From assembly GCF_902833055.1 (NCBI RefSeq), contig NZ_CADFEJ010000022.1:1-64000 (forward strand): DNA of 64,000 nucleotides, given 5' to 3'. This document shows, one piece after another, positions 42,284 through 50,737 of this stretch (position 1 is the first letter of the stretch; every line of letters begins with the position of its first letter). Made by a program: the position numbers and the translations under genes. The notes below the pieces were generated by a model, which saw only the letters and a list, made by a program, of their open reading frames with translations, searched no databases and was not told the origin of the DNA. The DNA comes from Burkholderia territorii. Lineage in GTDB: Bacteria; Pseudomonadota; Gammaproteobacteria; Burkholderiales; Burkholderiaceae.

Positions 42284-43960
42284 ATGAACGACGATCTCCC
42301 GCAACATCCGGCGCGCCGCACGATGCTCGCGCAAACCCTCGCACACTCGGCGGCGCTCGCCGTCGGTTCGCTGCTCGGCGGCGAGGCGCTCGCTGCGCCG
42401 GCTGCCGCCGATGCACCGTCCGCCCCGACGCCCGGCGCATCGCATCGCCGCCGTACCGGAAACGGCAAGCACGCGGTCGACGTGCTGATCGTCGGCGGCG
42501 GCTCGGCTGGCGCCGTGATGGCGGCGCGCCTCAGCGAAAAACCCGGCCGCAACGTGCTGCTGCTCGAAGCCGGCCACAACTACGCCGCGTGGGACTATCC
42601 GCGCGTGATCGCGAGCAGCGACATCGTCGGCGGCGACGCCGCGCACGAATGGGGCTATCGCACGCGGCCGGGCTATATCGATCATCCGATCGGCGCGTTG
42701 CGCGGCAAGGTGCTGGGCGGCAGCTCCGCGATCAACGGCGCGGTGGCGATTCGCGCGCGCCCGCAGGACCTGAAGAACTGGAACCTGCCCGGCTGGTCGT
42801 ATGACGACATGCTGCCGTCGTTCCGGCGCCTCGAAAGCCGCGACAGCGGCAATGCCGCGCTGCACGGCCACGCGGGCCCGCTACCGGTGCGCCAGTTGAC
42901 GCGCGAGGACATCACGCCGATGCAGCGCGCGTTCGTCGACGCGACGGTCGCGAACGGGTATCGCGTCATCGACGATTTCGACGGCCCGGACGTCAACGGC
43001 GTCGGCCCGTATTCGATGAACATCGTCAACGGCGTACGCGTCAACACGGGCATCGCGTATTTGACCAACGACGTCCGCGCGCGGAAGAACCTGCGCATCC
43101 AGGGCGGCACCCTGGTCGATCGCGTGCTGTTCGACAACGGTCGCGCGATCGGCGTCAAGCTCGCGAACGGCGACGAAATCCACGCGAACGAAGTGATTCT
43201 CAGCGCGGGCGCATACGGCAGCGCCGCGATCCTGCTGCGATCCGGCATCGGGCCGGGTGCGGACCTGCGTGCGCTGTCGATTCCCGAAGTCGCGAATCTG
43301 CCGGTCGGGCAACGCCTGAAGGATCACCCGTTCTACTACAACGCGTACGCGGCGCGCCCCGACAAGATCGGCGATCAATCGCCCGTGATCGGTGCGTTCC
43401 TCTGGACGCACAGCGCGTCCGCGCAAAGCGGCGATCTCGACCTGCACGTCACGGCAACGCATCTGTTCCCGCACGACCAGAGCCCGACAAAGGTCGGCTT
43501 TGTGCTGGCCGTCGCGCTGACGCGGCCGCTGTCGGTCGGCAGCGTGAAGCTCGCGAGCCGCGACCCCGGCGACGCGCCCGTCATCGATCTGAACTTTCTC
43601 GGCGACGAGCAGGATCGCACGCGCCTGCTCGACGGCATCAAGCTCGCGCGCCGCATCGGCCGCACCGCGCCGCTGTCGGATCTCATCCATTCCGAACTGA
43701 ATCCCGGCCCGGGCGCGGCGACCGACGAGCAGATCCTCGCGTCCGTCAGGTCGACCGTCGACACCTATCACCATCCGACGTCGACGGCGCCGATGGGCGC
43801 GTCGGGCGATCCGCATGCGGTCGTCGATCTCGACGGACGCGTACACGGCGTGCATGGCCTGCGCGTGGTCGACGCATCGATCTTCCCGGATGCGATTTCC
43901 GTCGCGACCAACATCACCACCATCGCGACGGCCGAGCATATCGCCCGCCGCTACGCCTGA
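42284..43960 (+). CDS. GMC-family FAD oxidoreductase (alcohol dehydrogenase), possibly Tat-exported
   Basis: The product has 558 residues from ATG 42284, preceded by AAGGT. A twin-arginine start (ARRTML) with an Ala/Leu-rich stretch to LAAPAAA suggests Tat export. FAD motifs are VDVLIVGGGSAGAVMAARLS and LGGSSAINGAVAIRARPQD; the catalytic His is in YHHPTSTAPMG near the C-terminus. It should oxidise an alcohol to an aldehyde. An aldehyde dehydrogenase gene follows after 18 bp, completing oxidation to the acid, as in choline, polyglycol or aryl alcohol pathways. Substrate cannot be told. Confidence 0.9.
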   Translation: MNDDLPQHPARRTMLAQTLAHSAALAVGSLLGGEALAAPAAADAPSAPTPGASHRRRTGNGKHAVDVLIVGGGSAGAVMAARLSEKPGRNVLLLEAGHNYAAWDYPRVIASSDIVGGDAAHEWGYRTRPGYIDHPIGALRGKVLGGSSAINGAVAIRARPQDLKNWNLPGWSYDDMLPSFRRLESRDSGNAALHGHAGPLPVRQLTREDITPMQRAFVDATVANGYRVIDDFDGPDVNGVGPYSMNIVNGVRVNTGIAYLTNDVRARKNLRIQGGTLVDRVLFDNGRAIGVKLANGDEIHANEVILSAGAYGSAAILLRSGIGPGADLRALSIPEVANLPVGQRLKDHPFYYNAYAARPDKIGDQSPVIGAFLWTHSASAQSGDLDLHVTATHLFPHDQSPTKVGFVLAVALTRPLSVGSVKLASRDPGDAPVIDLNFLGDEQDRTRLLDGIKLARRIGRTAPLSDLIHSELNPGPGAATDEQILASVRSTVDTYHHPTSTAPMGASGDPHAVVDLDGRVHGVHGLRVVDASIFPDAISVATNITTIATAEHIARRYA

Positions 43961-43978
43961 ATCGCAGCAGAGGACCTC

Positions 43979-45436
43979 ATGACCACGCTTTCTCATGCAT
44001 TGCACTGGATCGGCGGCGAATGGATCGATTCGCCTGTTCATCGCGATTCGTTCGACCCGGCCACCGGCGCCGTGATCGGCCGCTATGCCGACGGTGGCGA
44101 AACGGAGGCGCGCGCCGGCATCGCCGCCGCGTTGCACGCATTCGAGCGCACCGGCTGGAAGCACGACGCAGCCCTGCGCGCGAAAGTGCTCGACGAGCTC
44201 GCGGTTGCCTTCGAGCGGCACACCGACGCGCTGATCGATCAACTGTCGCTCGAAAACGGCAAGATCAAGCCGGAAGCGCGGTTCGAGGTGGAGATGGTGC
44301 CGTCGAAGCTGCGCTACTACGCAGCGCTCGCGCGTGCCGAGCGCGCGCACGGCGGCACGCCGCGGCCGGATGTCGTATCGCTCGTGTTGCGCGAACCGAT
44401 GGGCGTCGCCGGCATCATCGTGCCGTGGAACTCGCCGGTCGTGCTGATGGTGCGCTCGCTCGCGCCCGCACTCGCGGCCGGCGCGACCGCCGTCGTCAAG
44501 ATGCCGGGGCAGACCGCGCAAATCAACGCGCTCGTCGCGAAGGTGTTGTCCGAAGCGCCGTCGTTGCCGCGCGGGGTCGTCAACGTGTTCAGCGAATCCG
44601 GCGCGGACGGCGCGAAACATCTCGTCGCGTCCCCCGACGTGCCCGTCATCAGTTTCACGGGCTCCACCGCGACCGGCCGCGCGATCGCGGCTGCCGGCGC
44701 GCAGCGCCTGAAGCGCATCGGCCTCGAACTCGGCGGCAAGACGCCACACGTCGTATTCGACGATGCCGATCTGGATGCCGCACTGCCCGTCTTCGAAAAA
44801 TCGCTGACCGTGTTTACCGGCCAGTTCTGCATGACGGGCTCGCGCCTGCTCGTACAGCGCAACGTAGCGCAAGCGGTGCGCGCGCGGCTTGCGGCGCGCC
44901 TCGACGCGGTGCGCGTCGGCCCCGCGTCCGACCCGCGCAGCGACATGGGGCCACTCATCGACCAGGCCAATGTCGCGCGTGTCGATCGCGCCGTCGAACA
45001 AGCGATCGCGGCTGGCGCAAAAGTGCTGCTGCGCGGCGGCCCGGTCAGCGACGGCGAGCTGGCGAATGGCGCGTTCTACCGCCCGACGCTGCTCGAGGTC
45101 GACGATCCGAAACTCGATATCGTGCAGAAGGAGACGTTCGGCCCGGTGATGACGTTGCAGGTGTTCGATACGGAAGCCGAAGCGATCGCGCTGGCCAACG
45201 ACAGCGAATATGGCCTTGCCGCCGCGGTATGGACGCGCGACGTTCAACGTTCGGTGCGCGTGGCGCGCGCGCTGCAGGCCGGCACGGTCTGGATCAACGA
45301 CTGGGCGAAGGTCTACGACGAATTCGAAGAAGGCGGCTACCGCCAGTCGGGCCTCGGCCGCCTCAACGGCGCCGCTGCGCTCGACGATTTCATCGAGTAC
45401 AAGCACATCACGCTGAGCACGGGCGTGCCTCGATGA
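43979..45436 (+). CDS. NAD(P)+-dependent aldehyde dehydrogenase
   Basis: The 485-residue protein is typical of the ALDH superfamily: VPWNSPVVLMVRSLAPALAA, SFTGSTATG for cofactor binding, catalytic Glu in LELGGKTP, catalytic Cys in GQFCMTGSR and the end motif GYRQSGLGRLNG. It is downstream of the GMC oxidoreductase with 18 bp between and is surely co-transcribed. It oxidises the aldehyde made by that enzyme to a carboxylate. Confidence 0.95.
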   Translation: MTTLSHALHWIGGEWIDSPVHRDSFDPATGAVIGRYADGGETEARAGIAAALHAFERTGWKHDAALRAKVLDELAVAFERHTDALIDQLSLENGKIKPEARFEVEMVPSKLRYYAALARAERAHGGTPRPDVVSLVLREPMGVAGIIVPWNSPVVLMVRSLAPALAAGATAVVKMPGQTAQINALVAKVLSEAPSLPRGVVNVFSESGADGAKHLVASPDVPVISFTGSTATGRAIAAAGAQRLKRIGLELGGKTPHVVFDDADLDAALPVFEKSLTVFTGQFCMTGSRLLVQRNVAQAVRARLAARLDAVRVGPASDPRSDMGPLIDQANVARVDRAVEQAIAAGAKVLLRGGPVSDGELANGAFYRPTLLEVDDPKLDIVQKETFGPVMTLQVFDTEAEAIALANDSEYGLAAAVWTRDVQRSVRVARALQAGTVWINDWAKVYDEFEEGGYRQSGLGRLNGAAALDDFIEYKHITLSTGVPR

Positions 45437-45584
45437 ACGGCCGGGTCGTCAGCTACGCGCGTTGGCGGCCCGCGTGTGCTACGACTTCGCTCGGATGCCG
45501 CGACGGGCTCTGTCGGCCCGTCGCGCGCGCCGGCCATCACCTCGCATTGCGCGCCCAACGTCGCGTTCGCGATGCCGGGCGCCT

Positions 45585-46598
45585 CTAGAAGTTGCGTGCC
45601 AGGCCGACCATGAACATGTCCTGATCCTTGTCGTTGCCCGTTGCGACACGATTGAAGCGCAGGCTGGCTGCCCAGTCGTTCGTGACCTGATAGGTCACCT
45701 GCGCGCTGAGCAATGCATTGAGTCTCATCGAGTTCGATGCGTCGTTGCGATCGCGCGAGACATACGGACCGACGCCTGCCGAAAGCGTCCATTTGCTCCT
45801 GATCGGCGCGACGTACCAGAGTTGCGCTGCCACGCCTCTTCGACCCGCGACGCCATTGTTGCCTTCGTACACGAAGCTCGCCGAATACGCCCATGCATTG
45901 CCGAGCGGCCGCTTCACTTCGACCATGTACCCTTTTTCCATCGGCACTTGAGGGCGGTTCGTCTGCGACGTCCCGGCCCAAATGCCAACCTGCGTCTTGC
46001 CGTCCGATAGCGCGGGGTGAGGATCGCCGCCGAAATCCGAGCCGATGCCGAAAAGCACCGCGTCGGAATTGAATCCGCCGATCATCTGGACGTGGTTGTA
46101 CTGGACCTTGAGGAAGAAGCGGTTCGGAACGACGTAATACCGCACCGCTGCCGACGCACGTATCCCCCACCGCTTTTCGTTACGCGGTGCGTTGTCGACA
46201 TGCGTCGTGTCCATGCTGAAATACGGCCCAGCCGAGAATTCGAGCGCCACGCGATTGCCGACCGGCCAACGAAACGAACCCAGCGCGGCGAAGCCGTCAC
46301 GGTGGTGATCCACCGGATGCCCCTCGTTCAGATACGAGAGATAGACCGAGAAGTAATCGTTCAGGACGTCGCCGAAGCCGACTTCGTACGCGCGCCAATG
46401 CATGTCGCCGCCCTCGGTCGCGCGTCCGTCGCCATACACGGCGTAGACGTTGATCTTTCTTTCAAATGGCTTGCTGTCGATCGGCAAGCTCGACGGACTC
46501 TCCTCGGCGTGCACGTGGCCTGGGCCGGCCAGAAAGGCCAGACCGGCAACCGAGCTTGTGAGCACGAAGCGCGAATAGATGCGACGGCACTGTCCCAT
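45585..46598 (-). CDS. Outer-membrane beta-barrel protein, function unknown
   Basis: The 337-residue protein has a signal peptide (cleavage after VHA) and alternating hydrophobic strands ending in Phe (LARNF), the outer-membrane assembly signal. ATG 46598 follows a GGGGTG sequence; a GTG at 46613 would add five residues. Strands such as KINVYAVYGDG and FSVYLSYLNEGHPVDHHRDG recall small acyl-transferase/deacylase-like barrels (PagP/PagL) of proteobacteria, but no catalytic signature is certain. It is downstream of the ABC importer genes with a 206-bp gap and convergent with the aldehyde dehydrogenase gene. Confidence 0.75.
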   Translation of the reverse strand: MGQCRRIYSRFVLTSSVAGLAFLAGPGHVHAEESPSSLPIDSKPFERKINVYAVYGDGRATEGGDMHWRAYEVGFGDVLNDYFSVYLSYLNEGHPVDHHRDGFAALGSFRWPVGNRVALEFSAGPYFSMDTTHVDNAPRNEKRWGIRASAAVRYYVVPNRFFLKVQYNHVQMIGGFNSDAVLFGIGSDFGGDPHPALSDGKTQVGIWAGTSQTNRPQVPMEKGYMVEVKRPLGNAWAYSASFVYEGNNGVAGRRGVAAQLWYVAPIRSKWTLSAGVGPYVSRDRNDASNSMRLNALLSAQVTYQVTNDWAASLRFNRVATGNDKDQDMFMVGLARNF

Positions 46599-46804
46599 GT
46601 GGACACCCCTCACCCTGGTAACCGCGATTTCCTGGACAAGCTGAGTGCGATTATAGGCTGCGCCGGATCGCGGGGACCAGCCCGGTCACGCGGCCGGCTG
46701 GAGCATCGACGGGCGGCTCTCGCGATCGGTCGATGCCGCGGTCGGCATGAACGCATGCCCGGCCATCGTGACGAGTGATATCAGCATTCCGCATGCATGC
46801 CCGG

Positions 46805-47554
46805 TCAGCGTGCAACGGCTTCCGTGTTCCTGATGCTGCCGAGAAACCGCGTCAATTCCACCGTCTGCGGCCGCTCGAAGATTTCTTCGGCCGTCCCGCT
46901 CTCCCACACCCTGCCCTGGTGCATGAAGACGATCCTGTCGCTCACCGCGCGCGCGAAGTTCATCTCGTGCGTGACCATGATCAGCGTCATGTCGTCGCGC
47001 GCGAGTTGCTCGACGACGCCCAGCACCTCGCCGACGAGCTCGGGATCGAGCGCGGACGTGATTTCGTCGCACAGCAGCACGCTCGGCTTCATCGCAAGCG
47101 CCCGCGCGATCGCGACGCGCTGTTGCTGGCCGCCCGACAACTGTTCCGGAAACGCGTCGAACTTGTCGCCGAGGCCGACGCGTTCGAGCATCAGCTCCGC
47201 GATCGCGCGCGCCTGCTGGCGATGCGTATTCTTCACGACCGATTGCGCGAGCATCACGTTCTGTCCTGCGCTCAGGTGCGGAAACAGGTTGTACTGCTGG
47301 AACACCATCCCGACCTTGAGCCGCAGCGCGCGCAGATCGGCGTGCCGTGCATCGATGCGTTCGCCGTCGATCGAGATCGTGCCCGCGTCGATGCTCTCGA
47401 GCCCGTTGAGCGTGCGCAGCAGCGTGCTCTTGCCCGAGCCGCTGCGGCCGATGATCGATACGACCTGCCCGCGTTCGACGGAGAAGTCGATGCCCTTGAG
47501 GACATGATGGGTGCCGAAGCTCTTTTCGAGACCACGGGTTTCAACGAGCGGCAT
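46805..47554 (-). CDS. Polar amino-acid ABC importer, ATP-binding subunit
   Basis: The 249-residue ATPase has Walker A GRSGSGKST, Q-loop FQQYNLFPH, signature LSGGQQQR, Walker B VLLCDEITSALD and switch VTHE. It belongs to the GlnQ/HisP group. ATG 47554 follows GGAGAT and overlaps the preceding permease gene by 14 bp. Last of a four-gene operon (binding protein, two permeases, ATPase). Confidence 0.95.
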   Translation of the reverse strand: MPLVETRGLEKSFGTHHVLKGIDFSVERGQVVSIIGRSGSGKSTLLRTLNGLESIDAGTISIDGERIDARHADLRALRLKVGMVFQQYNLFPHLSAGQNVMLAQSVVKNTHRQQARAIAELMLERVGLGDKFDAFPEQLSGGQQQRVAIARALAMKPSVLLCDEITSALDPELVGEVLGVVEQLARDDMTLIMVTHEMNFARAVSDRIVFMHQGRVWESGTAEEIFERPQTVELTRFLGSIRNTEAVAR

Positions 47555-48191
47555 GCCATCTCCTTTGCAACGTGCGCGCATAACGGGTAAGCGGGTAACA
47601 GAGCGCGAAATAGATCAGCGCGACGAGGCCATACACGACGAACGGCCTGAACGTCGCGTTCGAGATCGCGATGCCGACCTTCGTCAGTTCGGTGAAGCCG
47701 ATGATCGAGACCAGTGCCGTATCCTTCACGGCCTGCACGCCGAAGCCGACCGTCGGTGCGATCGCGATGCGGGCGGCCTGCGGGAGGATCACGTGACGCA
47801 ACTGCTCGACGTAGCTCATGGCCAGGCTCGCCGACGCCTCCCACTGCCCTTTCGGCACCGCCTCTACGCAGCCGCGCCAGATCTCCGCGAGGTACGCGCT
47901 GGTGAAGAACGTCAGCCCTGCCGTGGCCGCGACCCACGGCGAGACGTCGAGCCCGACGAGCGGCAGGCCGAAGAACACGATGAACAGTTGCATCAGCAAC
48001 GGGGTGCCCTGGAATACCTCGATGTAGAGCCTGGCCGTGCCGCGCAGCACCGTCGAACCCGACACGCGCATCACGAGCAGCCCGAGGCCGACGAGGCCGC
48101 CGGACACGAACGACACGATCGACAGCACGATCGTCCAGCGCGCGGCCAGCAGCAGGTTCGCAAGAATCTGCCCGAACGTGAAATCGGTCAT
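47541..48191 (-). CDS. Polar amino-acid ABC importer, permease 2
   Basis: The 216-residue permease of the HisM/GlnP type has about five helices and the EAA loop EASASLAMSYVEQLRHVILP. FQGTPLLMQLFIVFFGLP is the usual early signature. The gene overlaps permease 1 by 4 bp (ATGA). Confidence 0.93.
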   Translation of the reverse strand: MTDFTFGQILANLLLAARWTIVLSIVSFVSGGLVGLGLLVMRVSGSTVLRGTARLYIEVFQGTPLLMQLFIVFFGLPLVGLDVSPWVAATAGLTFFTSAYLAEIWRGCVEAVPKGQWEASASLAMSYVEQLRHVILPQAARIAIAPTVGFGVQAVKDTALVSIIGFTELTKVGIAISNATFRPFVVYGLVALIYFALCYPLTRYARTLQRRWHAAR

Positions 48192-48874
48192 CGCGCACCT
48201 CGCACGCGGCGGGAGAACAGACGGCGCCCCATCGTGCCGAGCACGCCGCGCAGCAGCAGCGCCATCGCCAGATACGCGAGCGTGATGATGAAATACGTCT
48301 CGAATGCGCGGAAGTTGCGCGACTGGATATAGCCCGCCGCATAGGTCAGGTCGGCCACCGAAATCTGCGACACGACCGCCGAACCGAGCATCGTGATCAC
48401 GATCTGGCTCGAGAGCGCGGGAAACACCTTGGCGAGTGCCTGCGGCAGCACGACGTGGCGCAGCATCTGCGCGCGCGACATCGCAAGCGCGGATGCCGCT
48501 TCCAGATGCCCGTTCGGAACGGCGGCGACGCCCGCGCGCACGATCTCGACCGAGTACGCACCGAGATTGAGCGTCATCGCGAGAATCGCGGCCGTGTATT
48601 CGTCGATGTGCACGCCGAGTGCGGGCAATCCGAAGAAGATGAAGAACAGCTGGACGACGAACGGCGTATTGCGGATCGCCTCGACGTACGCGCCGATCAT
48701 CGGGCGCAGCCGCACGGCCGCGGGCGCATCCGCGCTGTACGCGGCCGCGCCCAGCACGCCGATCGCGACGCCGAGCACGGTGGCGACGGCGGTCAGCGCG
48801 AGCGTGATCACCGCGCCGCTCGCGAACACGCCGGCGTATTCGGCAAGCTCGCCGAATTGAAGCTGATAGCTCAT
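48188..48874 (-). CDS. Polar amino-acid ABC importer, permease 1
   Basis: The 228-residue membrane protein of the same family as permease 2 has RNTPFVVQLFFIFFGLP and the EAA loop EAASALAMSRAQMLRHVVLP. It pairs with permease 2 to form the heterodimeric channel. The substrate-binding protein gene lies 89 bp upstream. Confidence 0.93.
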   Translation of the reverse strand: MSYQLQFGELAEYAGVFASGAVITLALTAVATVLGVAIGVLGAAAYSADAPAAVRLRPMIGAYVEAIRNTPFVVQLFFIFFGLPALGVHIDEYTAAILAMTLNLGAYSVEIVRAGVAAVPNGHLEAASALAMSRAQMLRHVVLPQALAKVFPALSSQIVITMLGSAVVSQISVADLTYAAGYIQSRNFRAFETYFIITLAYLAMALLLRGVLGTMGRRLFSRRVRGAR

Positions 48875-48963
48875 GACGATTGAATGAATTCGGGTTCGGA
48901 CGATGACATCCGCCGCGCCGGCGGTGCCGGGCGCGGCGATGGATCAGGCGGGATGGCGATCCG

Positions 48964-49770
48964 TCAGAGGCCGGCGGGCAACGGCTGGCCGAGCCATTTC
49001 CTCGACATCGCGCCCAGGGTGCCGTCCTGCTTTGCATGCGCGATCGCATCGTCGATCTTCGCGAGCAGGCGCGGTTCGTTCTTGTTGACGCCGACGAAGC
49101 ACGGCGAATTCTTGATCACGAACTTGACCTCGGGCCGACGCGGCGGATTCTTCGCAAGAATCGCCGCCGCGACGATGTTGCCGGCCGCGATCAGTTGCAC
49201 TTGCCCCGACAGGAACGCCTGGATCGTCGCGTTGTTGTCCTCGAAGCGCTTGATTGTCGCATTCGGCGCGAGCTGCGACAGTGCGATCTCCTCGAGCGCG
49301 CCGCGCGTGGCGCCGACCGTCTTGCCGGCCAGGTCGGCGGGCGTGCCCACCTTCACGTCCGCCGGCCCGAACACGCCCTGGAAATACGGCGCGTACGCGG
49401 TCGAGAAATCGATGACCTTCTCGCGCTCCGGCGTCTTGCCGAGCGACGAGATCACCATGTCGACCTTGTTGGTCGTCAGGTACGGAATCCGGTTCGCGCT
49501 GTTCACGGGCACCAGTTTCAGCTTCACGCCGAGCGATTTGGCGAGCAGCTCGGCCATGTCGATGTCGTAGCCCTGCGGTTGCATGTCCGTGCCGACCGAG
49601 CCGAACGGCGGATAGTCTTCGGGCACCGCGACGCGCAGCGCGCCGCTTTTCGCAATGGTGTCGAGCGCGTCGGCGTGGGCCGGCACGGCGGCGAACAGCG
49701 CCATCACGGGGGCTGCGATCAGCGCAGCCAGCCAGCTGCGTCGGGGGAACGGTCGAGTCGTCGGGCTCAC
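48964..49770 (-). CDS. Polar amino-acid ABC importer, periplasmic binding protein
   Basis: The 268-residue protein starts at GTG 49770 (VSPTTRPFPRRSW), preceded by GGAAGA, with a signal peptide ending AHADA. SBP_bac_3 fold landmarks are LRVAVPEDYPPFG, GYDIDMAELLAK and KVDMVISSLGKTPERE with the ligand-binding Arg. First gene of the importer operon. The ligand is probably a polar or acidic amino acid or opine; sequence alone does not decide. Confidence 0.93.
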   Translation of the reverse strand: MSPTTRPFPRRSWLAALIAAPVMALFAAVPAHADALDTIAKSGALRVAVPEDYPPFGSVGTDMQPQGYDIDMAELLAKSLGVKLKLVPVNSANRIPYLTTNKVDMVISSLGKTPEREKVIDFSTAYAPYFQGVFGPADVKVGTPADLAGKTVGATRGALEEIALSQLAPNATIKRFEDNNATIQAFLSGQVQLIAAGNIVAAAILAKNPPRRPEVKFVIKNSPCFVGVNKNEPRLLAKIDDAIAHAKQDGTLGAMSRKWLGQPLPAGL

Positions 49771-50128
49771 GGTGAATCTTCCTTGTCTGGTATGTCGTCG
49801 GGCGGCGCAACGGTTGCGCTGCAGGACAACTCCAGCAAAAAGCAGGCCACCGCGGTGAAACGCTTGTCGCACGGGCGCGAGACGGAAATGCCGGCGAACG
49901 ACGTTCCTCATTTCGGTGCATGAATCGGTGCCGGGGGCGGCGGTTGCCCCCGCAGTGCGCGCCGGCGCACCAAATTACCTGATTGGTACACTCTGTGGCT
50001 TCGGACGCACGCCAGAGCCTGCTCGTCGATCCGGAAGCGCGGGGCGCGGGATCTGGAAAACGAGATCGCAGTTCGATCGTCGCCAACGGCGGCCGCCGAC
50101 GCAGGCGTGCGTACGCGCGCAACGATCG
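49771..50128. other. Spacer upstream of the importer operon
   Basis: This 358-bp stretch holds the importer promoter region and the 3' flank of the DUF4148 gene. A GC-rich hairpin (CGGGGGC and GCCCCCG, 49932-49952) may end the DUF4148 transcript. A symmetrical ACCAA-N9-TTGGT (49969-49987) may be an operator. No gene was recognised. Confidence 0.45.
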
Positions 50129-50449
50129 TCAATGGTGCGTATACAACCGTGGTCCCGCGGCATGACTCTGGATCGCGGCCCCCGAGTCGCCGCCCGCTCC
50201 GAATGCGGGTCCATAGCCCGACGCATCGGTCTGCGGCGCCGATTCCGAAGACCGGATACGCGCCTCGGCCTGCTGAATCGATTGCGGATAGTGAATGTCC
50301 TTTCGGGCCGGGTTGTAACCGGCCTGCTCAACTTGCGCGATCTGGTTGCGGACTTCCGCCCGGGTCAGGCTGCTGCTTGGTTGAGCGGCCAATGCGAATG
50401 CGGGCGCGATGGCGAGAGCCAGCATGATGGTACGGATAGCGGATTTCAT
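50129..50449 (-). CDS. DUF4148 domain-containing small secreted protein
   Basis: The 106-residue protein has a signal peptide (MKSAIRTIMLALAIAPAFA, cleavage after ALA) and the DUF4148 core LTRAEVRNQIAQVEQAGYNP followed by HYPQSIQQAEARI, common in many copies in Burkholderia. Function is unknown. The start at 50449 was preferred over 50536 because it gives the signal peptide directly and GGAGGTCGAG lies just upstream. Confidence 0.88.
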   Translation of the reverse strand: MKSAIRTIMLALAIAPAFALAAQPSSSLTRAEVRNQIAQVEQAGYNPARKDIHYPQSIQQAEARIRSSESAPQTDASGYGPAFGAGGDSGAAIQSHAAGPRLYTHH

Positions 50450-50737
50450 GATCTCGACCTCCAGTAAACAGGGGCGGCATCGGAAATGCACCTCTTCTGC
50501 CGTAGGAAAAGCATGCTCCGCGCGAGATGAAGGCAAGGTTAACGCTGTGTACCAGATGTGCTTGGGATCCGAACGCCGCAGCGTGAAGAAGTCGACGTGA
50601 TGACGGTCGGATCCCCGACGCGCCGGTCAGGCGGTGCCGAGAGACCCGGCTGCGCCGCCAGGGCGCGACCGGGCTCGACGGGTATCGTCCTGGCTCCGGT
50701 CGCGCCAGCTGAACTCCGATGCAGGAGGCTGGCAGGG

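Noticed and set aside
42881-45406. 841-codon minus-strand open frame
   Set aside because: Antisense shadow of the GMC oxidoreductase and aldehyde dehydrogenase genes; its Arg/Ala/Val/Asp-rich composition has no domain structure.
49969-49987. ACCAA-N9-TTGGT inverted repeat before the importer operon
   Set aside because: Short half-sites, no regulator gene beside it and no matching second copy; kept only as a note.
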